A program made the position numbers and the translations under genes. From NCBI RefSeq assembly GCF_900103635.1, contig NZ_FMXK01000003.1:236660-300659 (forward strand): 64,000 nt of DNA, given 5' to 3'. The DNA is from Butyrivibrio sp. INlla18 (GTDB lineage: Bacteria > Bacillota > Clostridia > Lachnospirales > Lachnospiraceae). The first letter of the stretch is position 1. Every line of letters begins with the position of its first letter. Below the pieces are notes generated by a model. That model was not told the DNA's origin, made no database searches, and was given only the letters and a program-made list of their open reading frames with translations. This document shows positions 1 through 8,613 of the stretch, in pieces.

Positions 1-680
1 GTATCATCCAGGGTATTCACAATAAAGATTCATCAATAAAGAGCTTTGCAAGAGCCTGCTTCAAATATGCTCTTTCTGAGAAAAAAGAGCTTTGGCTTGG
101 AACAAAGGATACTATCAGTAAGACATACGATAGAAGATTTAGAGAGATCTTTGATGAAGTATTTGAGACAGAGTTCAAAGAAGAATTTGAAAAAGCTGGT
201 ATCACATACTTCTATACACTTATAGATGATGCAGTTGCAAGAGTAATGAAGTCAAAGGGCGGATTTATCTGGGCTTGCAAGAACTACGACGGTGATGTTA
301 TGAGTGATATGGTATCATCAGCCTTCGGTTCACTTGCTATGATGACATCAGTACTTGTTTCACCAACAGGTGTTTACGAGTATGAAGCTGCTCACGGTAC
401 CGTCCAGAGGCATTATTACAAGTACCTCAAGGGAGAGCCAACATCCACCAATCCAGTAGCTACGATCTTTGCTTGGACTGGAGCCCTCAGAAAGAGAGGA
501 GAGCTTGATGGAATAAAAGAGCTTTGCTCATGGGCAGACAAGATGGAGAAGGCAACATTATCAGTCATCGAGTCAGGTCGCATGACTGGAGATCTTGCTC
601 TTATCACAACACTTCCAGATCCAGTTAAGCTTGGAAGTGAAGAGTTCCTTGATGCAATAGCAGAAGAGTTTAATAAGTAA
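1..680 (+). CDS. icd: NADP-dependent isocitrate dehydrogenase, C-terminal part (5' end outside window)
   Basis: Oxidative decarboxylation of isocitrate to 2-oxoglutarate with NADP in the cytosol, supplying 2-oxoglutarate for glutamate and NADPH. The open frame enters at the window edge (first full codon at base 3) and ends with TAA at 680, giving about 225 residues. The run [18 protein letters not shown], then MMTSVLV, the block [11 protein letters not shown] and the [11 protein letters not shown] segment are the conserved C-terminal half of the eukaryotic-type (homodimeric, about 400 residue) NADP-IDH rather than the E. coli Icd type. An ATG at 246 lies inside the conserved fold and is not the start. 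A strong terminator follows immediately. Family assignment is firm; the missing N-terminus is only the window cut. Confidence 0.95.
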   Translation, partial: IIQGIHNKDSSIKSFARACFKYALSEKKELWLGTKDTISKTYDRRFREIFDEVFETEFKEEFEKAGITYFYTLIDDAVARVMKSKGGFIWACKNYDGDVMSDMVSSAFGSLAMMTSVLVSPTGVYEYEAAHGTVQRHYYKYLKGEPTSTNPVATIFAWTGALRKRGELDGIKELCSWADKMEKATLSVIESGRMTGDLALITTLPDPVKLGSEEFLDAIAEEFNK

Positions 681-687
681 TATAAAA

Positions 688-717
688 GGAGTAGCCAATT
701 GGCTACTCCATTTTTTT
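688..717. terminator. Bidirectional terminator between icd and the ABC-F gene
   Basis: Perfect 9-bp stem GGAGTAGCC/GGCTACTCC with an AATT loop, followed on the plus strand by seven T. The minus strand also gives A-rich/T-rich flanks, and the stop codon of the convergent ABC-F gene (716-718) lies in the T tract, so one hairpin serves both genes. Confidence 0.9.
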
Positions 718-2692
718 ACATTGATAATTCTTCCCACTCATCATAGAGGGCTGCTAATCTGTCTTGTATTTCTGCCTGTTCATCTGAGAGCTTACGAAGT
801 TTGGCAAGGTCTGTTCCAATTGAAGGATCAGCCAGAAGTTCATTTATCTCCGAGTCTCTAGCTTCAAGCTTTGAAATCTCCTCTTCACACTTTTTAAGAG
901 CAGCTTCCTGTTTACGCTTTCTTGCTTGTTCTTCTTTCTGAGCTTTCCAGTCTGCGGCACCTGCATTTGTAGTAGTAACGGTAGGAACAGGAGTAGCTGC
1001 AGCATTAGATGACTCGTACTTAAAGCTTCCAGAAGCTAGGGTAGATCCGCTTAGGTCTGCACTTTCACCAAAGAGCCTGTTATTCTGCTCATCAGCGTGC
1101 TCCATATAGTAATCGTAGTTTCCAATATAGTTAACAACAGTTCCGTGGGTGAGATCAAGGATCCTTGTAGCGGTCTTGTTGATGAAGTATCGGTCATGGC
1201 TTACATAAAGGACAGTTCCTTCATAGCCAGAGATTGCTGTTTCCAAGATTTCCTTACTTGTGATATCAAGGTGGTTTGTGGGCTCATCCAGGATCAGGAA
1301 GTTAGCGTCTGAAAGCATTAACTTGGCAAGGCTGACTCTGCCTTTTTCTCCACCTGAGAGATCACCAATCCTCTTGAATACGTCGTCTCCTGTAAATAGG
1401 AAAGCAGCAAGAGTATTTCGGATCTCTGTGTTGTTAAGTGTTGGATAAGCATCTGAAATTTCTTCAAAAAGTGTCTTTTCATCATGAAGAACGTGGTGCT
1501 CCTGATCGTAGTAGCCGATGTGAACTTTAACGCCAAGCTCGATCTTGCCACCATCAAGGGATTCTACGCCATTGATCATCTTGAGCATTGTAGTCTTGCC
1601 AGTTCCGTTGTCACCGATTATAGCTACGTGTTCGCCCTTTTTGATCTCAAAGCTTATTTCTGAAAAGAGCTTTTCGTTGCCAAATGACTTGCTGATTCCT
1701 TCAACACTTAGAACGTCATTGGCACTTTCGCAGTTAGGCTTAAGAGATATCTTCATCCTGTCATCAATAGTGATAGGCTTATCAAGAACCTCAATCTTAT
1801 CAAGCATCTTTTCGCGGCTCTCAGCTCGCTTAATGGACTTTTCTCTGTTGAAGCTCTTGAGCTTAGCAATAACCTCTTCCTGGTGCTTTATTTCCTGCTG
1901 CTGTTTCATGTAAGCGTGCCACTGTGTGGCGCGTACCTGCTCCTTTTTAACTGCGTAGGTGCTGTAATTGCCGGTAAAAGAGCTGACCTTTGTATTTTCA
2001 ACTTCAATGATCTTACCAGCTATCTTATCAAGGAAGTATCTGTCGTGAGATACGATAAGAACAGCGCCCTTGTAGTTGAGAAGATAGTTCTCAAGCCATC
2101 TGATAGAGTTCATATCAAGGTGGTTGGTAGGCTCATCGAGGATGATAAGATCAGGCTTTTGAAGTAGGAGCTTACCAAGGCAAACTCTGGTTTTTTGTCC
2201 GCCGGAGAGGTTACTTATCTTTTTGTCAAATTCCTCTTCGGTAAAGCCAAGACCCTTAGCTACGCCGAGAACCTCACTTTTCCAAGCGTATCCAGACTCT
2301 CTTTGGAACTTCTCGTTCATTTGGGTATATTTGTTCATAAGGTCTGTTAGCTCATCGCCTGATACGTGTTTCATGGCTTCTTCAGCTTCGCGGATATTTT
2401 CTTCAAGCTCTATGATGTCTCTTTTGACCTCTGTAAGTTCGTCCATAATAGAGTTTGTAGTATCGATATTCTGATTCTGAGCAAGATATCCCCAAGTGAT
2501 GCCTTTTGAGAAGGTGATCTCTCCATCGTCAGGAGTTAGCTCACCGATTATCATCTTGATAAGAGTTGTCTTTCCTGCACCGTTGATACCTACGATCGCT
2601 GCTTTTTCGTTATTTTCCATATGGAAAGAAGCATTCTTTAAAATGTCTTTTCCATCGAATGATTTACATAGATTATGTACTGATAAGATCAT
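716..2692 (-). CDS. ABC-F family ATPase (YdiF/Uup-like)
   Basis: Soluble tandem ATP-binding-cassette protein of the ABC-F class; members act on the ribosome (translation factors or antibiotic protection) and have no membrane part. The 658 residues hold Walker A GINGAGKTT (about 35-43), signature LSGGQ, LDEPTNHLD, the charged linker between the two cassettes, then Walker A GDNGTGKTT, LSGGE and a second LDEPTNHLD. A C-terminal coiled coil rich in K/E (about the last 80 residues) is of the Uup/YdiF kind. I place the start at ATG 2692 because GGAG stands 7 bases upstream; the longer in-frame start at 2722 has no ribosome site. It is convergent with icd. The exact ABC-F subfamily and substrate cannot be told from sequence alone. 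Confidence 0.92.
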   Translation of the reverse strand: MILSVHNLCKSFDGKDILKNASFHMENNEKAAIVGINGAGKTTLIKMIIGELTPDDGEITFSKGITWGYLAQNQNIDTTNSIMDELTEVKRDIIELEENIREAEEAMKHVSGDELTDLMNKYTQMNEKFQRESGYAWKSEVLGVAKGLGFTEEEFDKKISNLSGGQKTRVCLGKLLLQKPDLIILDEPTNHLDMNSIRWLENYLLNYKGAVLIVSHDRYFLDKIAGKIIEVENTKVSSFTGNYSTYAVKKEQVRATQWHAYMKQQQEIKHQEEVIAKLKSFNREKSIKRAESREKMLDKIEVLDKPITIDDRMKISLKPNCESANDVLSVEGISKSFGNEKLFSEISFEIKKGEHVAIIGDNGTGKTTMLKMINGVESLDGGKIELGVKVHIGYYDQEHHVLHDEKTLFEEISDAYPTLNNTEIRNTLAAFLFTGDDVFKRIGDLSGGEKGRVSLAKLMLSDANFLILDEPTNHLDITSKEILETAISGYEGTVLYVSHDRYFINKTATRILDLTHGTVVNYIGNYDYYMEHADEQNNRLFGESADLSGSTLASGSFKYESSNAAATPVPTVTTTNAGAADWKAQKEEQARKRKQEAALKKCEEEISKLEARDSEINELLADPSIGTDLAKLRKLSDEQAEIQDRLAALYDEWEELSM

Positions 2693-2760
2693 AATATAAC
2701 TCCGTTTTTCTTTGTCTGACAAAACATTTTAGCATGATACATTTAATATGTAAAAGAGGA

Positions 2761-2789
2761 TTGACCTTGATAACGCATATATTTATAAT
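2761..2789 (+). promoter_or_regulatory. Sigma-A-type promoter for the CPBP protease gene
   Basis: TTGACC (2761-2766), a 17-base spacer and a perfect TATAAT (2784-2789), about 37 bases upstream of the TTG start codon. This is the best-matched vegetative promoter in the first 10 kb. Confidence 0.75.
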
Positions 2790-2826
2790 AAATGGAGTAT
2801 TTCTTTAATAAACAGAGGAGAGTGCC

Positions 2827-3459
2827 TTGAAACGTTTATATTTACCATTTATATGGGAATTGGCTTTTGTTATAGCGACATTTATACTGCCTAAACAGGC
2901 CTTTCACTTATTCTTTGGGTTTTATTTAGGATTACTGATATACTTCTACTTCATTTACAAACAATTCTCATTCAGAAAACTATATAAAAATTTTGGAAGA
3001 TTAGTACAGTTTTGGATTCCTGTTTTACTTACTTTTGCAGGTCTTTTTTTTGTAAGTAAGCTCAGAGTTTATTTATCTATGAACTTTTCCTATTACGTGG
3101 AAGAGGATACAGTTAGTATTATTGTTCACAACGATATTATCCCTACATTTTTTTATGCACTTATGATGATAGTTATGAAGCCTGTCGCTGAAGAGTTCTT
3201 CTTCAGAAAGGCTCTTATATCTTTTGATAGTAAGTCACAGACAGTTATATTTACGATCATTAGTTTGATATTATGCGCCCTCACAAGAGCACATGGACCT
3301 TTGGGAATCTTAGAGTGGATCATTATGGCTCTTCCAGTAACCATCGCATATATTGTTACCAAGAATATCTATATATCTGTCATGGCGCATGTGTTGTTTG
3401 AGTTTTATGACAATATTTATGAGGTTGTATACACTGTAGGACGTATTCTCAACAGATAA
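2827..3459 (+). CDS. CPBP family intramembrane glutamic endopeptidase
   Basis: Probable membrane protease of the CPBP (CAAX protease and bacteriocin-processing) family, 210 residues. Several hydrophobic segments are visible (about 8-22, 28-45, 62-78, 103-119, 138-155, 166-186). The family motif EExxxR is present as E122-E123-FFF-R127, and conserved His positions follow in the TRAHG and HVLFEF segments, so the active site looks complete. The start is a TTG with GAGGAG six bases upstream. It is a single-gene unit behind a good promoter, followed 53 bases later by the purine permease. Substrate unknown; members process peptides or modify prenylated proteins in eukaryotes. Confidence 0.85.
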   Translation: MKRLYLPFIWELAFVIATFILPKQAFHLFFGFYLGLLIYFYFIYKQFSFRKLYKNFGRLVQFWIPVLLTFAGLFFVSKLRVYLSMNFSYYVEEDTVSIIVHNDIIPTFFYALMMIVMKPVAEEFFFRKALISFDSKSQTVIFTIISLILCALTRAHGPLGILEWIIMALPVTIAYIVTKNIYISVMAHVLFEFYDNIYEVVYTVGRILNR

Positions 3460-3512
3460 GTCTCAAGTGTAATAACAATATAATTGTTTTTTTTCAAAGG
3501 AGAGGAAAAAAG

Positions 3513-4862
3513 ATGTTGGAGAAGTGTTTCAAACTCAAAGAGCATGGCACTACTGTTAAACAGGAGGTGCTGGCTGGACTTACTACGTTCCTTACTATGG
3601 CTTACATTCTTGCCGTAAACCCAAATATTCTGGGAACAGTAATGAACGCAAGTGGTGTATTTGTTGCTACAGCCCTTGCATCAGCAATAGCAACTTTCGT
3701 AATGGCTTTTCTTGCAAACTATCCTATCGGTCTTTCAGCAGGCCTTGGACTTAACGCTTACTTTGCATACACAGTATGCCTTGGCGAGCTTGCAAATGAA
3801 GCAAACCCATTTACAATTGCTCTTACAGCAGTATTTGTAGAGGGTATCATTTTCATTATTCTTTCATTCTTCAAGTTCCGTGAGCAGATCATCAACAGCA
3901 TTCCACAGAACCTTAAGTATGGTATATCAGCTGGTATCGGTCTTTTCATCGCATTTATCGGAATGCAGAACGCTCACATTATCGTAGCAAACGATGCTAC
4001 TATCGTAGGACTTGGCAGTTTCGCAGATCTTGATATGGATCTTGCACTTATCGGACTTATCATCATTGCTGTTCTTGTTCACTACAATGTAACTGGTGGT
4101 GTTCTTATCGGTATCATCAGCATCTGGATCATTGGTATGATCCTTCAGGCATGTGGTGCATATAATACAGCAAATCTTTTCCCAGATTTCTCAAATGGAC
4201 TTCAGCTTGGTGGAATTACTGAGACAGCATTCAAGCTTAATTTTGGTTGGGCATTCTCACACCTTATTCAGTTTATTGCTATTACCTTTAGCTTCCTGTA
4301 TGTAGATCTATTTGATACAGTTGGAACTGTTGTAGGTGTAGCTGACAAGGCTGGCCTTCTTGACAAAGATGGAAATCTTCCAAGAGTTGGTCAGGTATTC
4401 ATTGCAGACGCTGTTGGTACAACAGCAGGTGCTCTTCTTGGTACTTCAACAGTAACAAGTTTCGTAGAGTCAAGTGCAGGTGTTGCAGCAGGTGGTAGAA
4501 CAGGTCTTACAGCTTTCACAACAGGTTGCATGTTCCTTGTTTCAATCGTACTTAGCCCTATCTTCCTTGCAATTCCTTCATTTGCTACAGCTCCAGCTCT
4601 TATCTATGTTGGTATGCTTATGCTCATGAGTATCTCTAAGGTTAAGTTTGATGGAGATATTGCAGATGCAGTTGGTGCTTACCTTGCAGTAGTTATGATG
4701 CCTCTTGCATACTCAATCGCTACAGGTATCATGTTTGCAGTACTTGCGTGGGTACTTCTTAAGGTTGCTACAAAGAAGGCTAAGGATGTTAGTCCTATCA
4801 TGTGGGGAGTATTTGTTCTCTTCGTAGCAAGGATCGTTGTTCTTATTACAAACTTCCAGTAA
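3513..4862 (+). CDS. NCS2 family purine permease (AzgA/GhxP type)
   Basis: Proton-coupled nucleobase importer, most likely for guanine, hypoxanthine or adenine, of the AzgA-like branch of the NCS2 family. Length 449 residues is typical. The N-terminal block with TTFLTMAYILAVNP, the GLNAYFAY segment and the DLFDTVGT block followed by TSTVTSFVESSAGVAAGGRTGLTA are hallmark motifs of this branch; about 12 to 14 membrane segments are apparent. The ribosome site GGAGAGG precedes ATG 3513. The 53-base upstream gap is too short for a purine riboswitch. Substrate choice among the purines is not resolved. Confidence 0.93.
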   Translation: MLEKCFKLKEHGTTVKQEVLAGLTTFLTMAYILAVNPNILGTVMNASGVFVATALASAIATFVMAFLANYPIGLSAGLGLNAYFAYTVCLGELANEANPFTIALTAVFVEGIIFIILSFFKFREQIINSIPQNLKYGISAGIGLFIAFIGMQNAHIIVANDATIVGLGSFADLDMDLALIGLIIIAVLVHYNVTGGVLIGIISIWIIGMILQACGAYNTANLFPDFSNGLQLGGITETAFKLNFGWAFSHLIQFIAITFSFLYVDLFDTVGTVVGVADKAGLLDKDGNLPRVGQVFIADAVGTTAGALLGTSTVTSFVESSAGVAAGGRTGLTAFTTGCMFLVSIVLSPIFLAIPSFATAPALIYVGMLMLMSISKVKFDGDIADAVGAYLAVVMMPLAYSIATGIMFAVLAWVLLKVATKKAKDVSPIMWGVFVLFVARIVVLITNFQ

Positions 4863-4904
4863 TTTCAGATTGGATTTATCAAAAAACTTAATGAGAACAT
4901 AATG

Positions 4905-4952
4905 ATAATCGCCCTATGGATATTTACTATCCATAGGGCGATTATGTATAAT
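4905..4952 (+). promoter_or_regulatory. 18-bp perfect hairpin with overlapping promoter-like boxes upstream of hflK
   Basis: A perfect 18-bp stem (4905-4922 with 4928-4945, loop TTTAC) lies between the permease and hflK. There is no T tract after it. TATAAT at 4947-4952 with TTTACT at 4923-4928 (18-base spacer) would place the -35 box in the loop. It may be a terminator for the permease, a promoter for hflK, or both. Confidence 0.5.
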
Positions 4953-5006
4953 AGAAAAAGTGTTATTTGTGTAACAATATATTTCTTATGAAAGTAGAGA
5001 GGTTAT

Positions 5007-5957
5007 ATGTTAGGGAACAAGAAAAACAAGCAATTTTATGCTAACGAAGTAAAAAAGAAGTTTAGTTTTAAAAGTGTGCTTATAGTCATTGCTATCATTT
5101 TTGCTATAAGTATTGTCAGTGGTAGCTTTTACTCTGTAAAAGAACAGGAGCAGGCTATCCTTACTATGTTTGGTAAGGTTGTTAGAGTAGATACCGCTGG
5201 CCTTTATTTTAAGGTGCCATTCATTCAGCAGGTTCATCTTGTTGATATGACTACTCATGGTATTGGAATCGGCTATGTTATCAAGGATGGTCAGAATATT
5301 ACAGTAGATGATGAAGGTGTGATGATCACTTCTGATTTCAACTTTGTTGATATAGACTTTTACCTTGAATACAAAGTAAGTGATCCTGTTGCATCATATT
5401 ACAACAGCGAGAACCCAGAAACCATCATGAAGAACATGGCCCTTGCCTGCATCAGAAATACAGTAGTCAAATACGCTGTAGATGATGTTCTTACAACAGC
5501 TAAGGGTCAGATCCAGTCAGAGGTAAAAGAGACACTTCAGAAGGAACTTGCAGACAAGAACATTGGACTTATGGTAGTTAACATTTCCGTTCAGGATGCT
5601 GAGCCACCAACAGAAGAGATCGTTCAGGCATTTAAGTCAGTTGAGACTGCTAAGCAGGGCAAAGAGACTGCAGTAAATAACGCCAAGAAATATCAGAACG
5701 AGGAACTTCCTAAGGCAGAAGCTGCTGCTGATAAGATCGTTCAGGATGCAGAAGCAGCCAAGCAGGCCAGAATCGCAGAAGCTGAAGGACAGGTAGCAAG
5801 ATTTAATGAAATGTATGAGCAGTACAAGCTTCAGCCATACATAACCAAGAAGAGACTTTTCTACGAGACAATGGAAGATCTTCTTCCAGATCTCAAGGTT
5901 ATTATTACTGATGGAACTACTCAGCAGATGTTACCACTTGATAGCTTTAATGATTAA
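5007..5957 (+). CDS. hflK: HflK-like SPFH/band-7 membrane protein
   Basis: SPFH-domain protein that with HflC forms a membrane complex which in E. coli surrounds and modulates the FtsH protease. The 316 residues have a basic N-terminus, one membrane segment (about 23-42), then the band-7 domain beginning SVKEQEQAILTMFGKVV and a charged helical region rich in A, E and K (about 215-270). Upstream is AGAGAGG seven bases before the ATG. The stop is nine bases before hflC, so the pair is one operon. Compared with E. coli HflK it lacks the Gly/Pro-rich N-terminal extension, as is usual in Firmicutes. Confidence 0.88.
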   Translation: MLGNKKNKQFYANEVKKKFSFKSVLIVIAIIFAISIVSGSFYSVKEQEQAILTMFGKVVRVDTAGLYFKVPFIQQVHLVDMTTHGIGIGYVIKDGQNITVDDEGVMITSDFNFVDIDFYLEYKVSDPVASYYNSENPETIMKNMALACIRNTVVKYAVDDVLTTAKGQIQSEVKETLQKELADKNIGLMVVNISVQDAEPPTEEIVQAFKSVETAKQGKETAVNNAKKYQNEELPKAEAAADKIVQDAEAAKQARIAEAEGQVARFNEMYEQYKLQPYITKKRLFYETMEDLLPDLKVIITDGTTQQMLPLDSFND

Positions 5958-5966
5958 GGAGTTAAT

Positions 5967-6851
5967 ATGGAAAAGAAAAAAGGCGGATTTGTTAGTTATA
6001 TAATAATCGGATTGATCATAGTTTTTGCAATCATACTAGGATCATCAACATACATCGTTCATCAGAATGAGTATGTTACAGTTAGAAGATTTGGTAAGAT
6101 CGTTGCAATTGCCAAGGAGCCAGGTCTTCATTTTAAGACACCTTTTATTGACAGTACACAGTCAATCACTGCAAAGGTAATACTTTATGATATTCCAGCA
6201 TCTGATGTTATCACCAAGGACAAAAAGTCCATGATCACAGATACATATGTAATCTGGAAAGTAGAAGATCCTCTTAAGTATGTTCAGACACTTAATGCTA
6301 TTGAGGCTAGAGCAGAAGAGAGAATCGAAGCATCTGTTTATAATGCTACCAAGAATGCTATCTCATCTATGTCTCAGGACGAAGTCATCGAGGCAAGAGG
6401 TGAGCAGCTTACACAGCTCATTACACAGGAAGCTAACTCAGATATGGAAGGCTACGGAATCTCTGTAGTGCAGGCTCAGATCAAGGCCCTTGACCTTCCA
6501 GATGACAACAAGCAGGCTGTATATGAGAGAATGATCTCAGAGAGAAATAATATCGCAGCTTCTTATACAGCTCAGGGTGATGCTGAGGCTCAGAAGATCC
6601 ACAACGAAACAGACAAGCAGGTTGCTATCATCAAGGCTGAGGCTGAAAAGAATGCGGCAGTTCTTGAAGCAGAAGGTGAGTCAGCCTACATGGAGACATT
6701 GTCAAAGGCATATGACACAGAAGATAAGGCAGAGTTCTATAGCTACATCAGAGGTCTTGATGCTCTCAAGAAATCTCTTGTAGGTGAAAAGACATTGGTT
6801 CTTGATAAAAACTCTGAACTTGCAAAGATTCTTTATGGAAATTTTAATTAA
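5967..6851 (+). CDS. hflC: HflC-like SPFH/band-7 membrane protein (protease modulator)
   Basis: Partner of the preceding HflK. The 294 residues show a single membrane segment (about 9-28), then the band-7 domain with YVTVRRFGKIV, EPGLHFKTPFID and the conserved RAEERIEASV/SEVVI-like region, and a long A/E/K-rich helix that forms the cage wall in the known HflK-HflC structure. ATG 5967 follows a GGAG and sits nine bases after hflK. A terminator comes 20 bases after the stop, closing a two-gene operon. The role in FtsH control is inferred from family knowledge; ftsH is not in the window. Confidence 0.88.
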   Translation: MEKKKGGFVSYIIIGLIIVFAIILGSSTYIVHQNEYVTVRRFGKIVAIAKEPGLHFKTPFIDSTQSITAKVILYDIPASDVITKDKKSMITDTYVIWKVEDPLKYVQTLNAIEARAEERIEASVYNATKNAISSMSQDEVIEARGEQLTQLITQEANSDMEGYGISVVQAQIKALDLPDDNKQAVYERMISERNNIAASYTAQGDAEAQKIHNETDKQVAIIKAEAEKNAAVLEAEGESAYMETLSKAYDTEDKAEFYSYIRGLDALKKSLVGEKTLVLDKNSELAKILYGNFN

Positions 6852-6871
6852 TTGAAAATTCCGATCATTAG

Positions 6872-6907
6872 AGAGGTTACAGTTTTCTGTAGCCTCTTAT
6901 TTTTTTA
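6872..6907 (+). terminator. Terminator after hflC
   Basis: Stem AGAGGTTACAG with CTGTAGCCTCT (one G-U pair), TTTT loop, followed by TTATTTTTTT. Confidence 0.88.
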
Positions 6908-7078
6908 CTTTTTCAAAAAAGTAAATGAAATAGTTGATTTTTTTATTTATATGTTGTATTTTACTACTATAAAATAAAGTAAAAATTTTTCTAGTGTTTT
7001 ATTTAAATGCATCTTTTGGTGCAGTCATTTATATTTCCCAGAAAAAATTATGACCTGAATATAGAGGACTGAGAGTTT

Positions 7079-7117
7079 ATGATAACGGACTTTTCCGTAG
7101 ATTGGAGATTGATTTGA
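7079..7117 (+). CDS. Possible 12-codon leader peptide overlapping the rho start
   Basis: ATG 7079 opens a short frame encoding [12 protein letters not shown] and stopping at TGA 7115-7117, which overlaps the rho TTG start (TTGA). AGAGG stands 11 bases and GAGAG three bases upstream of the ATG. The arrangement would couple rho initiation to translation of the leader. It may be chance; short frames are common, and only the exact overlap and the upstream purine-rich runs support it. Confidence 0.4.
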   Translation: MITDFSVDWRLI

Positions 7118-8562
7118 GAGAAAAGTATGAGACTTTAAAATTAAGTGACCTTCGTGAGATTGCAAAGAGAAGGGGAATAAAGGGAGCAACAACACTTAAG
7201 AAGTCAGAGATAATCGACCTTATGTGCGAGATGGATGAAAAGGAGGCTGCAAGCGCAGCAAAAGAGTCAGAAAAGAAGACTGAGGCTCCTGAAGCAGATG
7301 AAAAGAAAGCTCCTGTTCGTCACAAGAATGTGGTAGTTAAGACTATCAAAAGAGATGAAGAAGCTGACAAGAGTGAGAGACCTAGAACTGAAAAGGTTGA
7401 GAAGTCTGAGCCTAGAGAGGAAGAGTTCGATGAGGCTGATGGCGATAGCGCTGATGGTATCCTTGAAGTTATGCAGGATGGATACGGCTTTATCAGATGT
7501 GAGAACTACCTTCCTGGTGAGAATGACGTATATGTAGCTCCTAGTATCATCAGAAAGTTTAACTTAAAGACTGGTGATATCTTAAGAGGTAGATGCAGAG
7601 CCAAAAAAGAGACAGATAAGTTTGCTGCTCTTTCAAGACTCGATACAGTAAATGGTTACAAACCAGAAGTTGCCAGCGGCAGATGGGATTTTGAGAAGAT
7701 GACACCTATCTTCCCTAATTCAAGGATCAAGCTTGAACAGCCAGGTTCATCAGTAGCAATGAGGATCATGGATCTTATCAGCCCAATCGGTAAAGGACAG
7801 AGAGGTATGATCGTATCTCCTCCTAAGGCAGGTAAGACAACACTTCTCAAAGAGGTTGCTAAGTCAATTCTTAAGTATAGCCCAGATATGCACCTTATCA
7901 TTCTTCTGATCGATGAAAGACCAGAGGAAGTAACAGATATCAAGGAAGAAGTTGAGGGACCAAACGCAGAAGTTATCTACTCTACATTTGATGAGCTTCC
8001 TGAGCATCACAAGAGAGTAGCTGAGATGGTCATGGAAAGAGCTAAGAGACTTGTTGAGCATGGACAGGATGTTGTTATCCTTCTTGACTCTATCACAAGA
8101 CTTACAAGAGCTTACAACATTGTAGTTCCTCCATCAGGAAGAACTCTCTCAGGTGGTCTTGATCCAGCAGCACTTCATATGCCAAAGAAATTCTTTGGTG
8201 CTGCCAGAAACATGAGAGAAGGCGGAAGCCTTACAGTTCTTGCAACTGCTCTTATTGAGACAGGCTCCAAGATGGATGATGTTATCTACGAGGAATTCAA
8301 GGGAACAGGTAACATGGAAATGGTTCTTGATAGAAAGCTTCAGGAAAAGAGAATCTTCCCTGCTATCAATATTCCAAAGTCCAGCACCAGAAGAGAGGAT
8401 CTTCTTCTTACACCAGAGGAGCTCTCAGCTATCAACGGCCTGAGAAAGGGCTTCAATGGTATGAAGGCAGACGATGCAGTTGATCAGTGCATCAACCTCT
8501 TCTCCAAGACTAGAAACAACGTTGAGTTTGTTCATATGGTAGAAAAGCAGATCAGATTCTGA
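7114..8562 (+). CDS. rho: Transcription termination factor Rho
   Basis: Hexameric RNA-dependent ATPase that ends transcription. The start I choose is TTG 7114 (GGAG six bases upstream), giving 482 residues beginning [19 protein letters not shown], the usual Rho N-domain opening. A charged, low-complexity insertion (about residues 42-112, rich in E, K, A and D) separates this from the cold-shock-like RNA domain (about 113-177), as in many Clostridia. The ATPase part has P-loop SPPKAGKTT (about 235-243), the Walker B segment [11 protein letters not shown] and the Q/R-loop region typical of Rho. An alternative in-frame TTG at 7102 overlaps the ribosome site and is less likely. A long AT-rich leader with a possible leader peptide suggests autoregulation. 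Confidence 0.97.
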   Translation: MREKYETLKLSDLREIAKRRGIKGATTLKKSEIIDLMCEMDEKEAASAAKESEKKTEAPEADEKKAPVRHKNVVVKTIKRDEEADKSERPRTEKVEKSEPREEEFDEADGDSADGILEVMQDGYGFIRCENYLPGENDVYVAPSIIRKFNLKTGDILRGRCRAKKETDKFAALSRLDTVNGYKPEVASGRWDFEKMTPIFPNSRIKLEQPGSSVAMRIMDLISPIGKGQRGMIVSPPKAGKTTLLKEVAKSILKYSPDMHLIILLIDERPEEVTDIKEEVEGPNAEVIYSTFDELPEHHKRVAEMVMERAKRLVEHGQDVVILLDSITRLTRAYNIVVPPSGRTLSGGLDPAALHMPKKFFGAARNMREGGSLTVLATALIETGSKMDDVIYEEFKGTGNMEMVLDRKLQEKRIFPAINIPKSSTRREDLLLTPEELSAINGLRKGFNGMKADDAVDQCINLFSKTRNNVEFVHMVEKQIRF

Positions 8563-8580
8563 TATTAAGTATTAAAAAGT

Positions 8581-8613
8581 AAGGGTTGTCGTAATTTACG
8601 ACAACCCTTTTTT
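8581..8613. terminator. Bidirectional terminator between rho and the PilZ gene
   Basis: Stem of 13 to 14 bp with AAGGGTTGTCGTA against TACGACAACCCTT, tiny loop, T run on the plus strand; the minus-strand copy is likewise preceded by the end of the convergent gene at 8612. Confidence 0.9.

Noticed and set aside
2693..2722. Longer start for the ABC-F protein (MSDKEKRSYI extension)
   Set aside because: No ribosome site before 2722, while GGAG precedes ATG 2692 at ideal spacing and family members begin at MILSVHNL-like sequence.
3460..3512. Purine riboswitch upstream of the NCS2 permease
   Set aside because: The gap is 53 bases, too short for the aptamer and expression platform, and lacks its conserved loops.
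6906..6923. AT-only hairpin TACTTTTT/AAAAAGTA after hflC
   Set aside because: A/T-only pairing overlapping the terminator T tract; likely chance in an AT-rich gap.
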